NCBI GenBank assembly: GCA_963738325.1
Contig: CAVTWD010000025.1
Coordinates: 62,001 to 126,000 of the forward strand
Direction: 5' to 3'
Source of the DNA: CAVTWD01 sp963738325
GTDB lineage: Bacteria; Actinomycetota; Acidimicrobiia; Acidimicrobiales; Ilumatobacteraceae
DNA: 64,000 bases
In this document: one piece after another, positions 40,095-49,748 of the stretch
How positions within the stretch are numbered: the first letter of the stretch is position 1
Layout: each line of letters starts with the position of its first letter
Translations under genes and position numbers: made by a program
The notes under the pieces: model-generated
The model's input: only the letters and a program-made list of their open reading frames with translations
What the model was told of the DNA's origin: nothing
Database searches by the model: none

Positions 40095-41090
40095 ATGACA
40101 CGCGTACAACTCACAGCAGCCATCGTCGGCCTCGGGGTGCTCGTCACCGGCTGTGCGGGAGCGGCCGGCACGGCCGTGGTCGTGCTCGACTCCAACACCC
40201 ACCCGATGGCGGTGGCCGCTGCCGCTCCGGCCTCTACCCCGCCGACCACCGTGGCCACGACCGTACCCACCACGGTCGCGCCCACCACCGCGCCGACCAC
40301 CACCTTGCCGCCCGGCCCCCAGCCCGTGGCGCCTCTCGCGGTGCCGCTGGCCCGCGCCCGCCAGGGGCAGAACAACCCCAACGTGGCCGCCTTGAAAGCG
40401 CGCCTGCTGCAACTCGGGTTCTGGGTCGACGGCAACACCAGCCGGTACACCTTCTACACGGCCCAGGCCGTCATGGCCTTCCAGAAGGACCAGGGCCTTC
40501 CTCGCACCGGCCGGGCCGACGCCACCACCGTGGCGAGGCTGAGTTCCGCCCGCTTCCGGGTGAGCAGCAAGTCGACGACGGGTGATCTCGTCGAGATCGA
40601 CAAGGCCAAGCAGATCCTCTACATCGTCCGCAAGGGCAAGGTGGAGTGGGCCGTGAACACCTCCACGGCCTCCGGGCGCTACTACGCGGCCACGGGGAAG
40701 CGGACGGGCACGCGCTACCACGAGTTCGCCTCGACGCCCGTCGGCGTCTACCACGTATACCGCCAGCATCCGAACGGCTGGTGGGAGGGCGATCTCGGTC
40801 GGATCTACCGGCCCAAGTACTTCGACGGTGGCCGCGCCATTCACGGCATGACGGTGATCCCCGGCTACCCCGCTTCGCACGGCTGCGTCCGGGTGAGCAC
40901 CGCCTTCATGGACTACGTCTGGAGCGCCAACCTCATCCCGCTGGGCGTCAGCGTGTGGATCCACGACGGCACCGGCACCAACCCGCCGCCGCCACCCAAT
41001 GCCGCCCTGCCGGCCCCGCCGCCGCCGGTGGCGGTGACCACGCCGGCGCCGAAGATCCCGAACCTGCCCGCCTTCCCGTTCGGGAACTGA
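40095..41090 (+). CDS. L,D-transpeptidase lipoprotein with peptidoglycan-binding domain
   Basis: This 331-residue exported protein has a signal with lipobox (LVTGC) and a Thr/Pro-rich linker. A PG_binding_1 domain follows (GQNNPNVAALKARLLQLGFWVDG, AVMAFQKDQGL), then a YkuD catalytic domain with HGMTVIPGYPASHGCVRVS, where the cysteine of SHGCVR is the nucleophile. A proline-rich tail ends the protein. The ATG at 40095 follows TTGGAGCG. It would form 3-3 cross-links or attach proteins to peptidoglycan. The adjacent NamH-like gene also acts on peptidoglycan. Confidence 0.92.
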   Translation: MTRVQLTAAIVGLGVLVTGCAGAAGTAVVVLDSNTHPMAVAAAAPASTPPTTVATTVPTTVAPTTAPTTTLPPGPQPVAPLAVPLARARQGQNNPNVAALKARLLQLGFWVDGNTSRYTFYTAQAVMAFQKDQGLPRTGRADATTVARLSSARFRVSSKSTTGDLVEIDKAKQILYIVRKGKVEWAVNTSTASGRYYAATGKRTGTRYHEFASTPVGVYHVYRQHPNGWWEGDLGRIYRPKYFDGGRAIHGMTVIPGYPASHGCVRVSTAFMDYVWSANLIPLGVSVWIHDGTGTNPPPPPNAALPAPPPPVAVTTPAPKIPNLPAFPFGN

Positions 41091-41096
41091 GCGCGC

Positions 41097-42652
41097 TCAC
41101 TCGGCTCGCCGGGCGCGGATCTTGCGGTCGTCAGCCGTGAGGCAGCGTCCGCTCTCGAGGTCGAACTGCCATCCGTGGCGGTCGCACGTCAGCACGCAGC
41201 CCTCCACGCGCCCGAACATGGCCAAGTCTGCCTGTTGATGCGGGCAGTACCGCTCGACGATCCAGCCCGACAGCTCGACTTCCTCGACCTCGCTGTCGGC
41301 GTCGACTTCCTGGCGCTTCGAATGCGCTTCGGTCTCGGCGCGCGCCATGCGCTCCGGCGACAGCGACTTGAAGAAGTTGTAGAGGAACTCGTTGAACTCC
41401 CCCGCTCGCCAAGCCCGGAACCGGCACGACAGGAGCAAGGCGTTGGACCAGTCGTTGGCTCGCTCGGCGGTGACGGCCTCGACGAGACGGCGATCGATGT
41501 CGAAGGAGAACGAGTAGGGCTCACCCGCCCACTCGCGGACTTCACCGGCGGGGAAGTCGATCAGCACGTCGAGATCCCCCAAGCGCAGCAACGCGCTGGC
41601 CCCGATCGCCTGCCGCAGCACGGGGGCCATCGCCAGCAGCGGCTCCCACCACGACTTCAGCGTCGCCAGCAGCTCGGGAGTCGGCGAAGGCAGCTCGGCG
41701 AGCAGCCGGTCGAGCCATGGCGCCCAGTCGTGGGCGTACTGCTCGAGGTAGGCGCGCTTGTCGCGGAAGGGGGCCATGACGTCGCGGCCTCGGGATGTTC
41801 GATCGATGCCTGGGTGGCTGACATGATCACGGTGGAGCCCGGCACCACCAGGCGCCCCGTCGTGATCCCTTCGTCCTCGAGGCGGCCCACGAAAGCGGCG
41901 GCGTCGGGGAAGATCGACAACTCCTCGCCCGTGATCACGTTGAAGCGGAACAGTGACGGGTCGAGGAAGCAGGGTGGGCCGGCCGAGGGCACCACGACTC
42001 GCGGCGTCGACGGCTTGCACGTAGCGGGTGGCGCGGGCGAACTGCGCCTCCACCTTGGCGTGGCACAGCTCGCGCATGTGCTCGGCGGGCATCTCGTAGA
42101 CCATCGGGTACCAGATGGCTCCCGAGAACTGCAGCCACTGCTGGTCGATGGGCCCGTGCGCGGTGAGCGCGGCGAGGTCATGGAGCCGGCAGTCGTTCTG
42201 GTCGAGAAGGCGGCTCTCGCCGTCGTCGACGATGAGCGCCGAGTCGCCGCCCGGCCCGTCGGTGATCGACGTCTCGACGTGGATCTCGACGGCGAGACCG
42301 TCGGTCACCTCGATAGGTTCGCCGTGGCGCGGTGCTCACGAACCGGTGGAAACCGAGCCGGCGCAGTCGCCGCTCGAGCTCGTCGGTGGGGAAGCCCGGC
42401 AGCAGGACCGTCGCCGAGCGCGCGACGTGGCCGCGGAGGAACGGCTCGTCGAGATGGTCGGCATGGAGGTGCGAGACGTACAGGAAGTCGGGGCGCTCGA
42501 CCTTCGCCATGAGCGAGGCGCCGAGGCCGTCGTTGCGGGGGAAGACGAACCACGAGCCGAAGAAGGCGGGGACGAACCACGGGTCGCAGACGATCGTGCC
42601 GCGGTCGCGTCTCGATCAGGATGCCGGCGTGGCCGAGCGAGGTGGCGCGCAT
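41097..42652 (-). CDS. namH: NamH-like UDP-MurNAc hydroxylase (metallo-beta-lactamase fold plus Rieske), four frameshifts
   Basis: The N-terminal metallo-hydrolase fold starts MRATSLGHAGILIET and has the metal motif HLHADHLDEPF. The C-terminal Rieske domain has CPH at YCPHQQADLAMFG and CDRHGWQFDLESGRCL, the two Cys-x-His pairs of a 2Fe-2S cluster. This combination matches the mycobacterial NamH type that hydroxylates UDP-MurNAc to give N-glycolylmuramic acid. Frame changes lie near 42605, 42340, 41990 and 41800. The normal length of about 515 residues is recovered when they are repaired. The 3' end meets the L,D-transpeptidase gene head to head at its stop. Confidence 0.75.
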
Positions 42653-42706
42653 CGCCTCAGATGGTTGCTGCCCGCCCGAGTGCACTCAAGGCGGCCCGGT
42701 CGAGCG

Positions 42707-43489
42707 TCAGGCGACGGGCGGGTCGGTGTACATCTGGCCCTGGCGGGCGACGTGCTCGGTCCACGCGTTGCCGTCCCAGTACCGCAACTCGTAGCGGTCG
42801 ACGGGTCGGGGTACCAACCCGCCGGGGATCGAGGGGGCCGTGCTCGAGGGCGGCGGCGTGGGAGGAACCGTCGGCGCCGTCGTCGTGGCCGGCTCGGGGG
42901 GGCCGGGGTTCGGCTGCCACCGCTGCGGCAGCAGCCGCCCCCTCGGGCGCCGCTGGCGCCTCCGGCGTCACCGCTGTCTCACCGGCGTCGGCGGCCGCGG
43001 CCTCGGTGACGGCCATCGGCCCGCTGGGAGGCTCGGAGGCCACGTCATAGACCGACGTGCCGAGCGCGGCGGCCTCCGGCGTCTGCCTCCGAGGGGGCCT
43101 CGGTCGCCGTCTCGACCGCGGGCTCAGCCGCCGCCTCGGGCTCGGCGGCCCAGCCGGGCGGCTCCTCCACCGCTTCGGCGGCGGGAGCCTCCTCCGCCGC
43201 AGGAGCCTCCTCGACGGGAGGTTCGGCTTGCACCTCGTCGGCCGCCACCTCGGCGACGACGACACCCTCCGCCACCGTGGGAGCTTCATCGGCTGTGATC
43301 GCCCCGTGGGCGCCGTCGTCGGTCACCGCGTCGGCTCGGCTCAGGGGAGCGCCTGAGGACCGCGGTGACATCCCCGCCGGTGGGCAGGATCTGGACGACC
43401 TCCCAACCCTCGCCGGCGCGGTCGTTGAGCTGGGTCACGAGCGAATCGATGTCGTAGAGCGACGAACGTACAGATGCGTACTCCACCAT
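42707..43489 (-). CDS. DUF2510 protein with Ala/Glu-rich linker, several frameshifts
   Basis: The N terminus (MVEYASVRSSLYDIDSLVTQLNDRAGEGWEVVQIL) resembles small DUF4177-like domains. A very Ala/Glu/Pro-rich linker of about 130 residues follows. The C terminus has the DUF2510 signature YELRYWDGNAWTEHVARQG. At least three frame changes are needed. The function is unknown; such proteins are common in actinobacteria and often membrane-associated. Confidence 0.6.
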
Positions 43490-43647
43490 GGCCCCGCACC
43501 ATACAGGTCGCGCCACTGCCGGCGTTGGAATCACGTCACCGAGCGTCCGTGAGCGTGACCGGTCGCCTTCAGGCGATCAGCGGCCTCGCTCGACTGGTCA
43601 CCTCACGTTAGGATCCGTGCGGCTGCCGCGCGCGCTCCTGGCTTTGC

Positions 43648-44460
43648 TCAGGATACGAGCGACAGGACGTCGATCCCTTTCGTCGGGCCGTCGTGGATCA
43701 ACTCGCCGTCGCGGAGCGCGAGGCACCGCTCGACCCGATGCACGAACTCGAGCTCGTGGGTGGCCACGAGCAGCGTGGCCGCCCTCATCCTTCGCTTCGT
43801 CGAGGAGCTCGAGGAGCGCCGCCTTGCCTGCGGCGTCGAGGCCGACGAACGGCTCGTCGACGAGCAGGACGCCGAATGGGCGGATCAGGCCCAGGGAGAT
43901 GGACGCCTTCTGGCGCAGCCCGCGGCTGAACTGCACCGGCAGGTCGTCGGCGCGCTCGTAGAGCCCGAGGACGCCGAGAAGGTCGGCCGCCTGCTGCTCC
44001 CAGTCGGTCACGCCGTGCAGTCGGGCCACGTACTCGAGGTGCTCCCACACCGAGAGGTCGTCGTAGAACGTGGGGCTGTCGGACAGGTAGCTCACCGCGG
44101 CGCGCGCCGGCGAGCGAGCCAACCGGGTTGCCGTGGACGTCGCCGAGCCGGCCGTGGGCTCGAGCAGCCCGGACACCATGCGCAGCAGCGTCGTCTTGCC
44201 CGAGCCGTTGTGGCCGATGAGCACGACCGATCTCCCGGGTTCGACGACGAGGTCGAGGGGCGCCAGCGTGGGCACGCCGCCGTAGTCCTTGGTGAGCTCG
44301 GCCGTCTGAAGCGCAGCCGGCGGGAGATCGGCCCGCCGCGCCTTTCTGCTTCGGGCTTGGCCTCTGCCGTCGGCGGGGCGGCCGGCGTGGCCGCCGTTGG
44401 CGGGTCGCCTTCTGGCTTCGGATGTCGAGACGGCCGCTGCTGGGCCCTGGCGTCGGTCAT
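43648..44460 (-). CDS. ABC transporter ATP-binding protein, several frameshifts
   Basis: The protein has Walker A GHNGSGKTTLLRMVSG, a signature region FSRGLRQKASISLGL in place of LSGGQ, Walker B VLLVDEPFVGLD and the ATHELEFVHR switch region. The N terminus is an extra 40-residue Pro/Ala-rich stretch starting MTDARAQQ. Frame changes fall near 44340, around 44110-44150, and near 43790. The C terminus ends GIDVLSLVS. The start overlaps the permease stop (ATGA), so it is the ATPase of that exporter. Confidence 0.8.
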
Positions 44461-46115
44461 CTGCTCCTCGCTGCTTGCCGCTGCTTGGCGGCTTCTTGGC
44501 TCTCCTCGCATCGACTTCGCCCACCAAGCCTTCGCGTCGGCCCGGTAGCGCACATACGCGGCCGACGAACCCAGCCACGACGAGGCCGAGGAACGCCATG
44601 GATGTGGCGGCGCCGAGAGGGCTGCCGGGTGTGCCCTCGGCGACGTCCTGTTGGACGCGATGGGCCACGAGGACCGGGAGCGTGCCGATGACTGCTGAGG
44701 ACCAGCGGCCAGGCCGAACGGAAGAAGATCTTCATGCCGGCCACCTCTGGCGGCAGCAGCATCCCCTCCTTGCCCGGCTCGGGCGTGCCCATCAGCGACG
44801 CTGACGATGCCGCCGGCGCCACCGCACAGGGCTGCTGGGCAAGACGGCGATGGCGTGCCAGCTGCGCGGCGAACGACGTCGGCTCCACGGCCCAGAAGAC
44901 CACGCCGGCGATCACCCCGAGGACGAGCATCACGAGATAGGCGATGGCCACGTGCCGCACCAGGAGGTCGCCCTCGAGCCGGGGATAGCTCTCGGTCCGC
45001 TCGGCCTGGTCGATGTCCTGCGCCATCGGCTCGGCCGCTTCGAGCCCGGCGAGAAAGAAGGCGACACCGGCGAGGATGATGAGGGGCGGGATCCCCTCGT
45101 ACGGCAACTCGCGGAGGCACAGTCCAGCGGCGCTGGCGAGGAGGACGAGGCGTAGGACGCGGCTGGAGGGGAAGCGCAACACGCCACGCAGACCCCGGTG
45201 CCAGACCGGGAAGCGCCGAGCGGAGCCGAGCCCGAGCAGCCACGGCCGGACGCGAGGGAGGTCCTGCGCGAGCTGGCGCCGCAGCACGAGCACGGTCCGC
45301 AGATCTTGCAACGTCACGGCAAAGCGGAGCTGCCCGACGAGCGCCGTGCGCCGTTCCGCCTCCTCCAGCGACAAGGCGCCCGACGAGGGAGAGGCCGACC
45401 GCCGTGATGACGGTGACCCCGATCGCTCCGGCGAGGTCGATCCAGTGGATGCGCAGCGGCCAGAAGGCGAGGCTCCCGATGGTGGTGGTGGGGGCGGCGA
45501 CGATCCCGGCGACGTCGGCGACCGCCCAGCCGAGCACGAGCGCACCGATCAGCGTGGCCGCCCACCGAGGCAGGTGGAGCCCGCAGACCAACATGGCGGC
45601 GCCGACGAAGAGCATGCCCGTCAACGCCCCCGCGGCCAGGCCCGAGGCGCCCCAGGCCCACAGCGAACCCGGGACCCTGCGCCCGCCGAGCTGACCGGCA
45701 ACCGCTCCCGCCACTGCGCCAAGGAAGGCCGCGTGCCGCACGGTGCGCAGCGCCCCGCTGCGCAGCACCGCGGTGCGGTCGACCGGCGCGAGGAGCACGA
45801 TGCGGACTTCGGGAGCTTCGAGGGCGAGTGGCCCGCCCCGGCTCCCGGATCGCAGACCGAGGGCGAGGGCGAGGGCGACGACGAGCCCGACGATCGCGGG
45901 ACCGTGGGCGTCGCACGTCGGCGAGCGTGGCCGCGTCGACCTCGGTGTCGCCCAGCAAGCTCGAGAGGAACAGCGTGATGGCGATGCCGACGATGCCGGC
46001 CAGGTAGGCGCGGTACGCCGCCTCGAACCAGTCGAGGTCTTCGATCCGGCGGTGGCGGCGGGTCGACGCGGAGCTCCTTGAGTGCTTCGATCCCCACCGT
46101 GGGGGTGTCGGCCAC
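44457..46115 (-). CDS. ABC exporter membrane protein, several frameshifts
   Basis: This is a protein of about 550 residues with around ten hydrophobic segments, for example AIVGLVVALALALGL, AAFLGAVAGAVAG, MLFVGAAMLVCGL, AIGVTVITAVGLSLV, LIILAGVAFFLAGL and AYLVMLVLGVIAGVVFW. GTG start at 46115; stop at 44457 overlapping the ATPase start. At least three frame changes. It belongs to the loosely defined large exporters paired with a CcmA-like ATPase. Substrate unknown. Confidence 0.7.
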
Positions 46116-46172
46116 GACCGACGACGCTAGTGGCTGGCGGCGGCCGGCCACCCATCGGGGTGGAGCGCCGGT

Positions 46173-47033
46173 TCAGCCAGTGGCGGCGGGCCGCCGCGGG
46201 TCGGCGGCCCAGCCCGACCACGAGGCCACGAACAATTTCGCACCGCCGATGCCAGCCTGTTCGAGGGCGAGGAGGTTGGCGCAGGCCGACACGCCCGAGC
46301 CGCAGTACGCGATCACCTCGGTGCCCGGCACCGCCCCGAGGGTGGCGAAGCGGGCGCGCAGCTCGGTCGGCGGGAGGAAGTGGCGATGGGCGTCGAGGTT
46401 GGCCGCCCAGGGCGCGCTGCGTGCTCCGGGGATGTGGCCCGAGCGGGCGTCGACGGGCTCGGCTTCACCTCGGTACCGTTCGGCGGAGCGGGCGTCGAGC
46501 ACCACCGCCGAGCCCGAGGTGGCCGCGTCGGCCACCTCGTCGGCGTCCATCAGCGCCGAGCGTGGCCACGGGGTCGGCGTGAACGGCGCCGCCGGCCTCG
46601 AACGGGAAGGTCCCGTCTCGACAGGGCCGCTCGATCCCCCGAGGCCCCCGTCGAGGAGCGCAGCATCGTGGCCTGTCACCCGCAACATCCACACCAGCCG
46701 GCCCGCGGTGCCCCCTCCGCTGTCGTCGTAGGCGACGACGGCCGTGCCGTCCCCGATACCGAGGTCGCTCATGGCCGCGGCGAATGACGCCGGCGTGGGC
46801 AGCGGATGGCGGCCGTCGGTCGGCCGATCGGGGCCGGCCGCCGAGAGGTCGGCGTCGAGGTCGACGAACACCGCGCCAGGCAGATGCCCCGCTTCGAAGG
46901 CGGCCCGGCCCGAGCGTCCGTCGAGGTACCAGCGGACGTCGGCCACCAGCACCTCGTCGTAGTGCTCGGCCAACCAGGCTGGGGCGACGATCGGTTGGGG
47001 GAACCGGGCCACGGGCGCGGACGTTATCCACAT
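46173..47033 (-). CDS. sseA: Thiosulfate/3-mercaptopyruvate sulfurtransferase (two rhodanese domains)
   Basis: This 286-residue protein has two rhodanese domains. The first, inactive one has VLVADVRWYLDGR and GHLPGAVFVDLDADL. The second has VVLDARSAERYRGE, GHIPGARSAPW and the active-site loop YCGSGVSAC. The interdomain region carries RLVWMLRVTGHDAALLDGGL, as in SseA-type enzymes. The ATG at 47033 is used. It is divergent from dsbB with 39 bp between them. Confidence 0.9.
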   Translation of the reverse strand: MWITSAPVARFPQPIVAPAWLAEHYDEVLVADVRWYLDGRSGRAAFEAGHLPGAVFVDLDADLSAAGPDRPTDGRHPLPTPASFAAAMSDLGIGDGTAVVAYDDSGGGTAGRLVWMLRVTGHDAALLDGGLGGSSGPVETGPSRSRPAAPFTPTPWPRSALMDADEVADAATSGSAVVLDARSAERYRGEAEPVDARSGHIPGARSAPWAANLDAHRHFLPPTELRARFATLGAVPGTEVIAYCGSGVSACANLLALEQAGIGGAKLFVASWSGWAADPRRPAATG

Positions 47034-47072
47034 GATGGCCGCACGAGCTCCCACCGCGATACTGGGCTGATC

Positions 47073-47615
47073 GTGCTGGCCTTCGACACGGTCGCGCTCG
47101 CCCAGAGCTTCTTCGGTGTGCTGGCGCTCGCCGCACTGGCCGGAGCGATCGTGTTGGGCGTCGCCTCCCTCGCCCGCAACCGCTCGGAGCTCGCCGAGTC
47201 GATCGTGGCCCCTTTCGCCCAAGCGGCGCTGCCGTTGGCGTGGATCGTGGCGGCGGTATCGATGTTCGGCAGCCTGTACTTCTCCGAGCGGGCGCACTAC
47301 GTACCGTGCACGTTGTGCTGGTACCAGCGGATCGCGATGTACCCCCTCGCCATCATCCTCGGCATCGCCACGCTCCGGCGCGACCATGGCATCCGCGTGT
47401 ACGCCGTGCCCTTGGCCGCCGTCGGGGCCGTCATCTCCCTGTACCACTACCTGTACGAATGGTTCCCCGAGCTCGACACCGGTGCCTGCAGCGTGTCGCT
47501 GCCCTGCACGTTCGTCTGGTTCCGCGCCTTCGGCTTCGTGTCATTGCCGTTCATGGCGCTCTCAGGTTTCTCCTTCATCATCGTCTCGCTGTTGCTCCGA
47601 CCCCAGGAGAGCTGA
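47073..47615 (+). CDS. dsbB: DsbB-like disulfide bond formation protein
   Basis: This 180-residue membrane protein has four helices. The periplasmic redox cysteines are CTLC (in VPCTLCWYQR, following the second helix) and CSVSLPC in the last loop. The WYQRIAMYP segment is the DsbB quinone-side signature. GTG start at 47073. It ends one base before the TlpA-like gene, so the two work as an oxidative-folding pair, with DsbB re-oxidising the thioredoxin-like partner through quinone. Confidence 0.9.
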   Translation: MLAFDTVALAQSFFGVLALAALAGAIVLGVASLARNRSELAESIVAPFAQAALPLAWIVAAVSMFGSLYFSERAHYVPCTLCWYQRIAMYPLAIILGIATLRRDHGIRVYAVPLAAVGAVISLYHYLYEWFPELDTGACSVSLPCTFVWFRAFGFVSLPFMALSGFSFIIVSLLLRPQES

Positions 47616-47616
47616 C

Positions 47617-48288
47617 ATGGCCGCACCCCCGAAGACCAGGAAGAAGCCGATCGGCCCACCGCCGAAGAAGTCGTCCAACACGGCGTTGATCGTCGTGATC
47701 GCCTTGGCCGTGGTCGCCGTCATCGGCCTCGTCGTGGCGGTCGTCTCGCAAGTCGGCAAGGGTGGATCCTCTCCGGCCGGGCTGAACCAGACGCAACCGG
47801 TCCAGGTCAAGGGAGCGGCGCTGGCTCCGCTGCCGGACTCCGGCGCCGACCCGGCTCGCGGCCAGACTCCTCCCACGCTCGTCGGCAAGAGCTTCGACGG
47901 CACGCCGATCACCATCGAACCCGACGACGGTAAGCCGAAGCTCGTCATGTTCTTCGCCCACTGGTGCCCGCACTGCCAGGCCGAGCTGCCGCGAGTCGTG
48001 CAGTGGCAGCACCAGGGCCTCATCCCGACGAACATCGACGTGTACGGGGTCGCCACCGGCACCGACTCGGCCGCCCCGAATTACCCGCCGTCAGCTTGGC
48101 TCCAGCGCATCGGCTGGACCAACCCGACGCTCGCCGACTCGAGCACCGACGACGCCGCGAAGGCATGGGGGCTCCCCTCGTACCCGTACTTCGTGGCGGT
48201 CGACGGCAACGGCAAGGTGGTGACCCGTGCCACCGGTGAGCTGACCCAGCAGCAGTTCACCGACCTGCTGGCGCAGTTGAACAAGTAG
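47617..48288 (+). CDS. Membrane-anchored TlpA-like thioredoxin
   Basis: This 223-residue protein has a basic N terminus, one transmembrane helix (TALIVVIALAVVAVIGLVVAV) and an external thioredoxin fold with the CPHC active site in FFAHWCPHCQAELPRVVQW. GLPSYPYFVAV contains the cis-proline region. CPHC is the dithiol of DsbA-type oxidants. CAGGAGAG lies upstream of the ATG. It is coupled to dsbB. Confidence 0.88.
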   Translation: MAAPPKTRKKPIGPPPKKSSNTALIVVIALAVVAVIGLVVAVVSQVGKGGSSPAGLNQTQPVQVKGAALAPLPDSGADPARGQTPPTLVGKSFDGTPITIEPDDGKPKLVMFFAHWCPHCQAELPRVVQWQHQGLIPTNIDVYGVATGTDSAAPNYPPSAWLQRIGWTNPTLADSSTDDAAKAWGLPSYPYFVAVDGNGKVVTRATGELTQQQFTDLLAQLNK

Positions 48289-48302
48289 CGCGGGCGGCGA
48301 CG

Positions 48303-49748
48303 TCAGCGCGGGCGGGCCATCCGCTTCGGGCCGTCCAAGCGGCGCAGCGCGCGCCCGGCTGCATGCCATCCGCACATCCCGTGGACAGCCCCGCCGGGGG
48401 GTGTGGAGGCCGAGCAGAGGAACACGCCTGGCAGCGGGGTGTCCCACGGCCAGGCCGTGAGGCGAGGGCGGGCCACCATCTGTCGCAGCGTCATGGCGCC
48501 TCCGACGATGTCTCCGCCGACGTCGTTGAGATTGTCGACGGCCAGCCTCGCCGCGGTGCGCACCTGCCGGGCCACGACCAGGTCGCGCCATCCGGGTGCG
48601 AACCGGTCGAACTGGGCCTCGATCCGCCCGCTGGCATCGACGTCTGACCCGGGGGGTACGTGGCAGTAGGCCCACAGCACGTGCGTACCGGCCGGGGCCC
48701 TGGTCGGATCGGCCGCGGTGGGCTGGGTGGCGAGCACGAACGGCCGCTCGGAGATCTGGCCCCGCTGGGGCGCGACTTCGCTGGCCACCAACTCGGGGAA
48801 CTCGCCACCGAGGTGGAGGGTACCCGCGCCGCGGGCCGCGTCGGCGATCCACGGCATCGGGCCGCTCAGCACGTAGTCGACCTTCGTGGCCCCGGGTCCA
48901 TATCGGTAGCGCCGGTAGGCCCGCTCGAGGCGAGGGTGAAGCTGCCCGTCGGCGAGCGCGGCGAACTGGTGGGGGCCCACGTCGAGGAGCACCGCCCGCG
49001 CCGGAGGCAGCTCCGACAGCCGTTCCACGTCGTGGCCGGCGGTCAGCTCGCCCCCATGGCGGCGAATGACCGCGATGAGCGCGTCGGCGATCGACTGGGA
49101 TCCGCCCCGGGCGAAGGGCCAGCCGCCGGTGTGACCGGCCAGGGCGAGCGCGAGACCCAGTGCCCCGGTCATCGGCGAGCCCAACGGCTGCACGGAATGT
49201 GCGGACAAGCCAGCCAGGAGAGCTCGGGCGGCCGCGGTGCGGAAACGTTCGGCGAGGAGGGTGACGGGGGGTAGCCCCACCAGCCCGAACCGGGCCAGCG
49301 CGAGCGGATGGCGGGGAACCGAGAGCACCGCGCCCAGCAGGCTCGGCTGCAGTTGCTCCCACCGATCGAGCAGCGGACCGAGCAGCGCTCGGTAGTTGCG
49401 CTCGTCGACGCCAAGGGCGGCGGCCGTCGTGTCGAAGGATCGATCGAGGATCGCCGCGGACCCGTCGTCGAAGGGGTGCGCGAGCGCGAGCGGCGGGTGC
49501 ATCCAGTGCAGGCCGTGCGCCTCGAGCCCGAGGGCGGCGAAGGCCGGTGATGTCGTGCCGAAAGGGTGCACCGCCGAGCACACGTCGTGGACGACGCCGG
49601 GCACCATGAGCTCGGCCGAGCGGGTGCCCCCTCCCATGTGGTCGCATCGTTCGAGCACCAGCACGGAGGCCCCGGCCGTCGCCAGGCGGGCGGCGGCAGT
49701 CAAGCCGTTCGGCCCGGAGCCGACGACGACAGCGTCGTACTCGCTCAC
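48303..49748 (-). CDS. FAD-dependent phytoene-dehydrogenase-like oxidoreductase
   Basis: This 481-residue protein has the dinucleotide-binding motif VVVGSGPNGLTAAARLA and VLVLERCDHMGGGTRSAEL at the N terminus. The C-terminal flavin motif is LPGVFLCSASTPPGGAVHGMCGWHA. It belongs to the NAD(P)/FAD oxidoreductases related to CrtI and PYROXD2. No carotenoid genes are nearby, so a carotenoid role is not supported. The GTG at 49748 overlaps the larC stop. Confidence 0.85.
   Translation of the reverse strand: MSEYDAVVVGSGPNGLTAAARLATAGASVLVLERCDHMGGGTRSAELMVPGVVHDVCSAVHPFGTTSPAFAALGLEAHGLHWMHPPLALAHPFDDGSAAILDRSFDTTAAALGVDERNYRALLGPLLDRWEQLQPSLLGAVLSVPRHPLALARFGLVGLPPVTLLAERFRTAAARALLAGLSAHSVQPLGSPMTGALGLALALAGHTGGWPFARGGSQSIADALIAVIRRHGGELTAGHDVERLSELPPARAVLLDVGPHQFAALADGQLHPRLERAYRRYRYGPGATKVDYVLSGPMPWIADAARGAGTLHLGGEFPELVASEVAPQRGQISERPFVLATQPTAADPTRAPAGTHVLWAYCHVPPGSDVDASGRIEAQFDRFAPGWRDLVVARQVRTAARLAVDNLNDVGGDIVGGAMTLRQMVARPRLTAWPWDTPLPGVFLCSASTPPGGAVHGMCGWHAAGRALRRLDGPKRMARPR

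Noticed and set aside
48303..49748. Carotenoid (phytoene) desaturase
   Set aside because: The family is broad and no carotenoid synthesis genes are near, so only the general oxidoreductase call is supported.
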